From Laccaria trichodermophora (taxonomy: Eukaryota; Basidiomycota; Agaricomycetes; Agaricales; Hydnangiaceae): a stretch of DNA of 64,000 bases. The stretch spans positions 85,750 to 149,749 of the forward strand of contig JACTVC010000051.1 of assembly GCA_018417955.1 (NCBI GenBank). The letters run 5' to 3'. The notes beneath the pieces are model-generated. The model searched no databases and was not told the DNA's origin. It saw nothing but the letters and a program-made list of their open reading frames with translations. How positions within the stretch are numbered: the first letter of the stretch is position 1; the number at the start of each line of letters is the position of its first letter. Positions 54,656 through 64,000 of this stretch are shown here, in pieces. The position numbers and the translations under genes are program-made.

Positions 54656-55996
54656 GGGTAAAGTACATTCCATTCTGTGGACTCTCATTCTGCTTGTACC
54701 ATTACATTGTGTTCAGTACCATATGTTCTGAACAATGACAATCACACATTCCACATGTACCAAGCATGCCTAAACCAACTATCTGCCATTCCTGCAGTAA
54801 CACACCCACATGCTTCCATCAACATCATCTCAGGGTTATTGTTTGCTCGAATTTTGAGGCCATGTCACCAAAGATAGGCTTTTACTATATAAAATCAGAG
54901 CTGAATAGTCCAAAATAGCCCATGAACATACAAGTACTGGAGGATTCCTCAATGGGATTGAGGTCTGGTGAATATGGAGGAAGGTAGATTAGGAGACACC
55001 TGACTGGTGGCTACCACTTTTATCATAAAACTAAGGCAATTGCCTGCAGAGCTGTGTGTATAAGTCCACAAGTTTTATGAAAGGCCTTTCATAGATGTGT
55101 CCTATGTTTTTCTTTCTCATAAAGCCTATGTTCTTTTCATAAAATATAGGCAAGGCCTCAGGGTGCTTTTCATAATTAAGCCTGTGCACTTTCAATAGGT
55201 ATTTCATTCACTGGGTTAGGTGTATTCATTGCCTTTTTCATAATTAATGGTGTGCACTTTCATTGAATATTTCATTAGGAATTTTTGGCACTTTCATTGC
55301 TTTTTTCATAATCAATCCTGTGTGATTTCAATAAATATTTCATTGACTATGTTAGGTGTATTCATTGCCTCTATCATATTTAATGGTGTGCACTTTCATT
55401 GAATATTTCATTAGGAATATTGGATACTTTCATTGTACTTTTCATAATTAATGTTGTGCAATTTCAATAAAAATTTCATTCCCTAGGTCAGGTGTATTCA
55501 TTGCCTCTTTTGTAATTAATGTTGTCTGCTTTCATTGGATATTTCATTAGGAATTTGAACGATTTTCATTGCCCTTTCATAAATTAACCCTGTGCAATTT
55601 CAATAAATACTTCATTTAAGGTGTATTCATTGCCTCTTTCATAATTAATGCTGTGTGCTTTCATTGAATATTTTATTATCAATTCTGGGTGCTTTCATTG
55701 TGCATTTCAATAAATATTTCATTGGCTAGGTTATATGTATTCATGCTTCTTTCATAATTAATGATGTGCACTTTCATTGAATATTCCACAGCTTTTGTTG
55801 GGATTTTTCATTGAGTATCTCTCAGTATTTCATTCCAATTTCATATCTATCCCCAGGGCTATCATTATGATTTTTTATTATATTCCATGATAGCAATAAA
55901 ATAGCTATTACAGCCATACCTTCCTGAATCAGTTGGAATTATGTCCTAAAGTGCTTCCATTGTGGAGATATGAGATAAAAGGTTCTCAAAAGTGCT
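54656..55996. repeat. AT-rich minisatellite with ~115-138-bp units
   Basis: From about 55205 to 55790, units that start AGGTGTATTCATTGCCTC and contain TAATTAATGGTGTGCACTTT and AAATATTTCATT recur five times (near 55212, 55352, 55489, 55618 and 55731), with weaker forms from 55085. No gene is visible from 54656 to 55996. Confidence 0.65.
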
Positions 55997-56569
55997 TAGT
56001 GTTTGAAAGTCTGGTTCAGTCCAGTTTTTTGATGCCCAGGGGCATTAACCGTAACCGCAACCAGTCTGCCTTTTCCCCAGAAGTCAAAAGACCAACTGGA
56101 CCGCAAAAAGACCACAGACTGCGGTTTTTTGCAGTCTATAGACTGGTTTCAGTCTGCATCGGTTTTAACCGGTTTATGACCGGTCTTTAGGCCAATATTT
56201 TAAAATTATGAATCGGTAAATTTATTAAGATCTCTATTAGCTTCAAAACGAGCCCAAGAACGTTAAATTCCGTTAGGAATTGGTGCTTCTATGAAATAAG
56301 TCTGGTACATCTATTATTCCCAAAAGTAATTTACATTTTAATTCATATCTCTCTCGTTTTTTGACCAAATCGTACGTTCTTTGGTGCGTTTTAAAGGGTA
56401 TTTAATGGGCTACAAAAAACCGGTCCAAACCGGTTCACATTAACCGGTTTTTTTGCGGTCTTTACATCTCAAAAATAAAAAGACCAAACCGCAGGTCTGG
56501 TCTTTTGTGGTCTTGGTCCAGTCTGGTTATGGTCTTTTTCCAGTCATGAGACCAGACTTCCAAACACTA
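55997..56569. mobile_element. hAT-like MITE with 8-bp target duplication
   Basis: 573 bp. Ends TAGTGTTTGAAAGTCTGGT and ACCAGACTTCCAAACACTA form inverted repeats, and AAAGTGCT is present on both sides (55989-55996 and 56570-56577). An 8-bp duplication and TAGNG ends are the hAT hallmark. The interior is rich in AACCGGTTT and GGTCTTTT motifs and has no transposase. Confidence 0.85.
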
Positions 56570-56924
56570 AAAGTGCTGCATTTTGTTTTTTGTTTTTTTG
56601 CATTTTTCTACATGAAAATAACACTAAACAACATGATTTCAACAGATTCAGAAAGCTAAGAGAAGGGGCTACAACTATTGTATCATGGGCAATTTCTCCC
56701 AAAAAGGAAGGTACATGCCCTGAAAGGGTAATTGACACTGACAGACTACAAAAGATTGCTGATATACTACAAAAGTTATTTATAGCCTACAAAGTTTACT
56801 AATAGACTACAAAAAAGACTACAAGAGCCAGACACAGACCATGTTGGCAATGGGCTCCCCAAGCTTTTAAGTGGCAATAATTTCTATGAGCTTGCACAGG
56901 CCAAGGAGAAGGAGGTGTGTGAGA
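56570..56924. other. No resolved gene
   Basis: A plus-strand frame with ATTIVSWAISPKKEGTCPER and DRLQKIADILQKLF could belong to the fragment downstream but ends at a stop near 56800. Confidence 0.3.
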
Positions 56925-57279
56925 TTTTGAAGCAAAAGGAGGCACAGAAGGAAGGACTGCCTATGATGCAGTGGTGGAAGTGTGGGCTGCAGCAGATCAG
57001 GAGCGAAAGGATGAACGGGATGCTATCAAGGCCAACAACACACAAACCAAAGCAGCTTGGGACAAGAGGAAGGCTGCAGCAGTCAAGAAGAAGAAAAAAT
57101 TTGCTAAACCAAAGCTGAAATCAACACCCTGTCTGAAAGCAATTCCTAGGCCCAAGTTGAATGACTTTTTGGATTGTGGGATTGGTGTTGTAGGTGCCGG
57201 TGAAGCTGAGGATGACGCTGTCAGTGATGGTGATAAAGTGGGGAGTGAGGGCAGTGCAAGTGACGACAACAATGAGTAA
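56925..57279 (+). pseudogene. C-terminal fragment of a transposon-type protein
   Basis: Frame EAKGGTEGRTAYDAVVEVWA, then KAAWDKRKAAAVKKKKKFAK, PKLKSTPCLKAIPRPKLNDF and an acidic end (EAEDDAVSDGDKVGSEGSAS). A charged helix followed by a Lys-rich stretch, IPRPKL and an acidic tail resembles the C-terminal end of pogo/CENP-B-type DDE transposases of basidiomycetes. There is no catalytic domain here, and a stop closes the frame just upstream. Low certainty. Confidence 0.35.
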
Positions 57280-58051
57280 ATCTCTCCCCATCAGCTGATC
57301 TTATCAACAATCATGGCACATGTAACATTGGCCCATAATTGCTATTCAGGTCACCTCTCCACCATTTGTTTCACTATGTACACAATTCCTCTCTGTTTTA
57401 CCTCAAATGAATTGCAGATTGTACATAGCATACCTATTTATCATGTTGTCTTTGTTTCATTTGAAAATATGTTCACCTTGTCTTGCTATTTCATGTCTAT
57501 GAATTCAGTGTAACATTAGCACATGCATGACTGTATATGAGCGCAATAAATATCAATATAAATTGAAGCCCTCTCAGGCATCCTGGCATATCCAGATACT
57601 GCTTGGTGACTCCTTGAGGACATCTCAGGGCATGGTGAAACAATCTTAAGTCGCCAGTGGGAAATGAAAAAATGAAAAAACCTGTACCTGAGAGCATTCT
57701 AATACCCAGTCAGGGTTCACTATAGGTACCCTTGGGGAAGGCACTGCAGATGTAGTATTTTTTTGCTGAAAGTCAAGAGCTACAGAAACTTTACCAACAT
57801 CTTTATAACACTGACCAACATCCAACTACTAGAAACCATTTATGACCCAGTTTTGCACAAATTCCAGTGTTTTCCAAATGCAAATCCATCAAAAGAAAGC
57901 TTTGAGGCATGTGTTGCAATGACAAGTGGGTTTCTAGGTTGCCATTGAAGACCTGATTGGTACCAAGGTGGTATCCAGAGCAACAAATCTCCTGTATGTG
58001 TGTGGAGCCATCCAGTTGATGTAAGATGAGAATGATTGAGAATAGAAAATG
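57280..58051. other. Intergenic, no feature seen
   Basis: AT-rich, CpG-poor spacer between the fragment above and the 3' end of the NACHT-WD40 gene. Confidence 0.45.
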
Positions 58052-61000
58052 CTAAAAGAAAATATCAGATATGCAATACAGGGATGAAATAAATGAAAAC
58101 AGACTATTGATATCAGAGTCATGATGTCTGATTTGCATCATATCATCATATGACTCTACAATGATGCTGTTTCCATCATGTGAGAATGCAACAGGGATGA
58201 CTGAATCTGTGTGGCCTTCAAATGGATCTAAGACAACCTTTCCTGTCTGTGCATCCCACATTCTGATAGTTTCATCCCTGGATCCTGAAACAATGTACTT
58301 TCCATCAGGTGAGAATGCAACAGAGGTGACCCAATCTGTGTGGCCTTCAAATGGATCTGAGACAAGCTTTCCTGTCTGTGCATCCCACATTCTAATAGTT
58401 TGGTCCCATGATCCTGAAACAATGTACTTTCCATCTGGTGAGAATGCAACAGATGTAACTGAATCGGTAAATGGATCTGAGACAAGCTTTCCTGTCTGTG
58501 CAACCCACATTCTGATAGTTTCATCCCTGGATCCTGAAACAATGTACTTTCCATCTGGTGAGAATGCAACAGAGGTGACCCAATCTGTGTGGCCTTCAAA
58601 TGGATCTGAGACAACCTTTCCTGTCTGTGCATCCCACATTCTAATAGTTTGGTCCCATGATCCTGAAATAACATACTTTCCATCTGGTGAGAATGCAACA
58701 GAGTTCACTGAATCTGTGTGGCCTTCAAATGGATCTGAGACAACCTTTCCTGTCTGTGCATCCCACATTCTAATAGTTTGGTCCCATGATCCTGAAACAA
58801 TGTACTTTCCATCAGGTGAGAATGCAACAGAGGTGACCAAATTTGTGTGGCCTTCAAATGGATCTGAGACAACCTTTCCTGTCTGTGCATCCCACATTCT
58901 GATAGTTTCATCCCTGGATCCTGAAACAATGTACTTTCCATCAGGTGAGAATGCAACTGAGTTAACTGAATTTGTGTGGCCTTCAAATGGATCTGAGACA
59001 AGCTTTCCTGTCTGTGCATCCCACATTCTGATAGTTTCGTCATCTGATCCTGAAACAATGTACTTTCCATCTGGTGAGAATGCAACAGAGGTGACCAAAT
59101 TTGTGTGGCCTTCAAATGGATCTGAGACAAACTTTCCTGTCTGTGCATCCCACATTCTGATAGTTTGGTCATCTGATCCTGAAACAATGTACTTTCCATC
59201 TGGTGAGAATGCAACAAAGTTGACTGAATCTGTGTGGCCTTCAAATGGATCTGAGACAAGCTTTCCTGTCTGCACATCCCACATTCTGATAGTTTGGTCC
59301 CAGATCCTGAAATAACATACTTTCCATCTGGTGAGAATGCAACAGAGTTGACTGAATCTGTGTGGCCTTCAAATGGATCTGAGACAACCTTTCCTGTCTG
59401 TGCATCCCACATTCTGATAGTATGGTCCCCTGATCCTGAAACAACATACTTTCCATCAGGTGAGAATGCAACAGAGGTGACCAAATTTGTGTGGCCTTCA
59501 GATGGATCTGAGACACACTTTCCTGTGTGTGCATCCCACATTCTGATAATATGGTCATCTGATCCTGAAACAATGTACTTTCCATCTAATGAGAATGCAA
59601 CAGAGTTCACTGAATTTGTGTGACCTTCAAATGGATCTGAGACAAGCTTTCCTGTCTGTGCATCCCACATTCTGATAGTTTGGTCCTTGGATCCTGAAAC
59701 AACATACTTTCCATCAGGTGAGAATGCAACAGAGGTGACTGAATCTGTGTGGCCTTCAAATGGATCTGACAGCTTTCCTGTTTGTGCATCCCACATTCTG
59801 ACAGTTTTGTCCCATGATCCTGAAATAATGTACTTTCCATCAGGTGAGAATGCAACAGAAGTGACAATATCTGTGTGGCCTTCAAATGGATCTGACAGCT
59901 TTCCTGTTTGTGCATCCCACATTCTAACAGTTTTGTCCCATGATCCTGAAATAATGTACTTTCCATCAGGTGAGAATGCAACAGAGGTGACCCAATCTGT
60001 GTGGCCTTGCAAGATGTTATTGATAGATGGCCATGATATCTGTTTTCCCCTTTCAAGAGAAACTACTCCAGTAAAGAGACAAGAATACTTTTTTGCAATC
60101 AGAGAGTCACTTGGTGACATTGGCAAGGCTGACAGATATATGTGAGGTGCACTATGGGATATAGGTTGAAAAAAAGTTGTCACAAACTTCATGGCATCTT
60201 CAATAAACATTTTCATATCTTTATCCATCTGCAAATGAATTAGATAATTTATGGATGTGTTCATGGAATAACTGCACCTTTTTCCAGTCTAATAATGATG
60301 ACAGAATGCCTTGTGCAATACTGATTTTGCTTGTAATACTCAACACTTCTAACCAATAGAGAAATTGATAATCCAAAAAGTACTGAAGATCCTCCAGAAC
60401 CTGACCACTACATGGGACACACAAAAGATGGGCTGCAAAAAAACAGCATGCATAAACTAGCTGGGATGAGACTTTTCCTTTGGCATGTTTCAGTATATTG
60501 ACTTCAGGATCATCATTTGCTTTAAATGATGTGGGCAGTTGACATATATCAAAGCAAAGCTCTGTCTTGAGTATATATAGAGCTGTGGCAGAAATTTCTT
60601 TCTCGGCATTGTCAATATCAATAAAGAATTCCCCACTTCGAGATGAGCATGTCAGGTAGTCACGAAAAGAGCTGTGCAATGGCTTGATAGCAATTTCATT
60701 ATCTCCATTGATACCAGAAAGTAAGCAACCTAATGGCTCAATTATTGCTTTAATATCATCCATCCATGTTGGGTTGTTGATATGCATTTTTGACAAAGTT
60801 GCTAGAGGTAGTGGTTCCTTTGCTGTTAAAATTCTTCCCATAACTGATCTGTATCTATTCATGACTTTGGAATTATTTCTTCGGAAAGCCTGATTGAGAA
60901 CTTTGTCATACAATTCATCTAAGCCACTTCCTGTCCCAAGAAAAGATTCAAGACGCTCATACAGAAGCTCGCCTCCATATGAATCCATTATATATTGACA

Positions 61001-62808
61001 TGCAACTGCTGCCCACTGGAAAAGGCCTTCTGAACTTTTGACAAGCTGGCTGCAACATTCATACCATCTGGCTCCAAGCTCAGATTTTATGTCTGATAGA
61101 TTATATTCAATGTAAAGAAAAAGATCATGCTCATTAGACTTATTCTCCATTTCTGCAGCATCCACATGTTTGTGCTTGACACATGGATGTTCGTGTACCA
61201 GCTGAAGAGCCTTAGAAACATCAGGTTCAAGACGTGTTGTTATCAGAATCCGAAAGTTCTTAGGTAACTCTGCAGCTCTTCCAATGAGCATATCTAACAG
61301 TGGTTTTCTTTGAAACTGAGTGCCACTCTCATCCAGAGCATCAATCACAATAACAATGGGCCCCACAGTAGTCAAAGCTTCAGCAGGCTTTACAATGAAG
61401 TTGTCAAACTGCTCTTTTACTGCCAGAGTAGAGCACAAAGCACAATTTCCAGTAACAACAGAGCACAGAGCAGATTTCCAGGCAGCATCTAAATCAGAAA
61501 GATCCTGAGAGATAGTACTGAATAGATATTGAATGCTTCGATTAGCCTGATCAGCTTGATCAAAACAGTATGAAGATCCCAGCTGACCCAGATTGTGAAA
61601 GTGCTTAGCAATAGTATGAGCAATGGCTGATTTGCCAAAACCTGCAGCAGCACTAAAGAAAAGTATCTGTGGTGTATCCTCACCATCTGGGCTATTTATC
61701 CAGTCTGTCAGTTCATCAATCACAGCTACACGAGTTCCAGGGAGACACTGCTTGTCTGAATCAAATCGAGCATTCTTAGCATAGTGCATGTCCTTGAGAT
61801 CAGCAGTTACATCTAATTCAGAGCATTAATCATAGTATCTCAAAAATATAATATGATTTACCCAGTTTTTCCACAGTGTTGAAAATTTGCAGAACTCGAA
61901 GTTGGGTCTCACAAACAGCATGTTGCATAAAAGCCAGTTTCAACTTCTCAAATTGATCCTGAAAGTTTGCAATTTTCTGGTCTGCATCTGAAACTAAATT
62001 CTTTCCAGTTCTCATCCCTATCAGAAGACAAAGGAATAAGAATCAACACAATATAATAAAGTAGGACTTACAAAAGTTGGGATTACTAGCATATTGGCGA
62101 ATGAAGTAGGCACATTCTATAGTTTGCTGGGCTAAAGATGTGACAATCTTCTTCTGTGGTGCATCATACTTAAATGGATCTGTTCCTTTGAGAAATGCAT
62201 ATAGGGCTTGCACATCTTGAACAAGATCAGTAATTTTACCATCACGTTCAATCTGGTCCAAGAGAGTCTAGCAAATTTCTACAATTCAATAGATATAAGA
62301 TCACTATACCAATTCACAAACCTTGGGAATGGCAGACAGTATGCCCCATGCAGCCTTGATATATGGATGAAACTATATTGAGATTAATAATTGAGATCAT
62401 TTACTATAAGTAATATTGACAGCTTACCTCTGATATCTTGTCTGCAATTTCCATAAAAGCATGAACATGCTCAACAAGCCACCCATAGTTGGTAGAGAAA
62501 GAGTCTGAAGTAACTATATCAACACCAACTTGAAGAGCAGAAGCAGTATCCTCAGGGCCATATTGCATCTTCATAATAGCAGCCTCAGCCAATTCTAAAG
62601 CAGGACTGATATCCAAGATAGCTGGAGTTGTGGGATCAGCAAGCATAGGAAGCTTTAACAATGTTATATAATTTTTACAAGGAAAATAATGACCTCTTAC
62701 AACTGGGCTCAAAACTGGAAAGGTATGTTCCAAGGTAGATATAGAGAAATGAATGGTAGTGTTTCCCAATGGCAAGCCTGAGCCACGAGGTTTATTCAGA
62801 GGCCGCAT
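58052..62808 (-). CDS. NACHT-WD40 (NLR-like) protein, 15 WD repeats, one frameshift
   Basis: Exons (minus): 62808-62428 (with a probable 48-bp intron inside), 62372-62322, 62267-62072, 62017-61862, 61812-60278 and 60228-58052; the phases fit. The N-terminal part (LADPTTPAILDISPALELAE, HAFMEIADKISE, FHPYIKAAWGILSAIPK, QQTIECAYFIRQYASNPNF) is the helical domain common in mushroom NLRs. NACHT starts near residue 290: Walker A AAGFGKSAIAHT, Walker B PIVIVIDALDES. From about residue 830 come 14 nearly identical WD repeats of 42-43 residues (GHTDSVTSVAFSPDGKY ... SGSxDxTIRMWDAQTGK) and one degenerate last repeat. Fungal NWD proteins work in non-self recognition and programmed cell death in known cases (HET-E, HNWD). 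Near 59297 a base is missing (CCCAGATCC for CCCATGATCC in other repeats), which shifts repeat 6. Downstream repeats are open in the new frame, so this is either a recent mutation or a sequence error. Repeat 13 lacks EGH through a 9-bp loss. Confidence 0.85.
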
Positions 62809-64000
62809 AATTTCTAGATATATAGACAAGAAATTTGAGAAACAGAATCTACAATGAGAAGACAAAGACAAGCCTTTAGAAGAAGAGCCCCCGAGCAGCA
62901 GGGGAATTTCCTCTTCCATTATCCCAATAAGTTCATCAGCATAATCAAAAGCCCGACCAATCCGACGGGGAGTCTTGTAAACCCGACAAATTAGATTGGT
63001 TGATTGTGAGGTATTGCTTAGTGGCGGTAAGAGTTCCAACAGACAACATCAAGTGAACACAATGATACCCACAATGAAAGTGTCTGTGACCACACTGGAC
63101 CCGCCGACATGTCGCTCTTTCCCGTTTCCTGTGTATCTCCACCAATGGTGAACTGTACATAATGCTTGTGATGACGAAGCAAGCCTTGAGGTATATTGTT
63201 GACTTTTATATCTATAATGCGGGACGACGATTAAATCAACGTCCATCCAAATTAGCGGTCCACCTTGCCTTTGATCTCAATCGCGATCCTGGGATCGGAG
63301 GATGCAACGCTAATACGAATTGTCAAATGTTGGCGAAGATGTAGGGAGTAGCGGGAATAGAGGTACTGACGTAGGATCGGTGTTCGCGTTCGAAGTTGTA
63401 TTCATCGTTTCGATTCTGCAAGATGAAGGTTGGAAGCAAGTTTGCTAGGCGCTCAAAGGAAACGTGTGACACGTTTGTTTGTTTCGTGGTCTTGAAGTAA
63501 ACAACACCCTCCTCCCTTTTTCGGACATGGACTCCTCAAGTTGACCGAGATATGGATGTTCGATCAACACTCCGTTGAGAGACAGCATGTGTACTTAGTG
63601 CTTCTGCGTACAAGTTATAATTGGTCGAAAAGGCCTGTTTATTGGTGAGCCTTTGTGATTAGTACGCTGGCTTCAAGTCGCTCTCACCGTAGGATACTTA
63701 GTCCCTTCTTCAGGATACACTACCCGCGTTCTGGATCACGTCCATTCAAACCTCCAATTCTTACCTTCCCGTAGATCGGCTGATGAGCGTCCGCCCGTGT
63801 GTTTCATGAAAACCCTCATCAGATTTCGAAATGTGGGTATCATATCAGAGGGGGCGACGAAGGGGCTAGTGGTTTCTATATCTTGGTGCGTCGATTCCTC
63901 GTCATATCCGCAATCAAAATTTGAACACCATATATGCTAGGGCTCTTTCGACGTTCTCGTCTGGGAAGACGAGTCGTCGGCCTCGTCGTTTTCCAGAGGA
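62809..64000. other. No recognised gene at the right edge
   Basis: A minus-strand frame (MLSVGTLTATKQYLTINQSN, 63047) may be a 5' exon of the NACHT-WD40 gene but does not join clearly. From 63400 to 64000 the sequence is CpG-rich again, and only short frames are seen. Confidence 0.35.

Noticed and set aside
58161..59315. 384-aa plus-strand ORF across the WD array
   Set aside because: It is the antisense reading of the 129-bp WD repeats; periodic sequence keeps the frame open. The minus strand has the WD motif.
63049..63246. Minus-strand ORF at the right edge (MDVDLIVVPHYRYK...)
   Set aside because: No codon or family support, and it overlaps the possible 5' region of the NACHT-WD40 gene.

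Overview
The window is eukaryotic. It comes from a filamentous basidiomycete, almost certainly an agaricomycete (mushroom-forming fungus). The signs are introns of about 46-63 bp that close many frames exactly, divergently packed genes, and several agaricomycete-type families: a Tnp2/CACTA transposase, a KDZ-associated CxC5-like fragment, a NACHT-WD40 (NLR-like) protein, CFEM, F-box and expanded hypothetical families. The genus cannot be named from sequence alone. All splice models were read by eye from GT/AG sites and frame closure. Many interlock to the base, but none is backed by transcripts.

Layout. 1-3.9 kb: the end of a disordered-protein gene, then minisatellites (GGGAGTCCCA and TCCTACTGGACTCC types), a purine tract, a CGTCG-rich island with hairpins and a tRNA-like sequence. 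3.9-13.4 kb: a membrane-protein gene, a CFEM-TM gene, a decayed DUF6589-like fragment inside a 146-bp direct repeat, and a second membrane-protein gene. 13.4-17.5 kb: poorly resolved, with two partial gene models. 18.0-22.9 kb: a divergent pair, a tail-anchored WD40 gene and a 13-exon gene with only phase-0 introns. 23-27.5 kb: a dead CACTA transposon carrying a MITE. 27.8-30.2 kb: a small intact gene and two loci with exon-intron tandem duplications. 31.2-39.3 kb: three more tail-anchored WD40-type genes and an F-box gene. 39.4-44.0 kb: an Spt5-like NGN/KOW gene, a small gene on the opposite strand and a pseudogene. 44.0-49.8 kb: an NAD(P)-binding gene whose 5' end is cut off by a foldback-like element made of 97-bp units, followed by palindromic minisatellites. 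49.8-57.3 kb: KDZ-type debris, a 20-bp minisatellite, duplicated WD40 debris and a hAT-like MITE. 58.0-62.8 kb: a large NACHT-WD40 gene with 15 near-identical WD repeats. 62.8-64.0 kb: no gene recognised.

Two themes stand out. First, four paralogous genes (18.0, 31.3, 35.9 and 37.6 kb) encode small WD40-type proteins that end in one hydrophobic segment. Two of them share an almost base-exact exon-length pattern, and three lie near a palindrome that pairs TTTAGGG arms with a central CACGTG. I read this as a lineage-specific family of tail-anchored beta-propellers with its own promoter signature. Second, the right part of the window (about 46-62.8 kb) is repeat-rich and visibly poor in CpG. It holds an NLR-like gene with the expected hallmarks of a fast-evolving recognition array. 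Duplications connect the two halves: 17.5-18.2 kb with 53.6-54.4 kb (inverted), and 19.8-20.3 kb with 42.1-42.5 kb.
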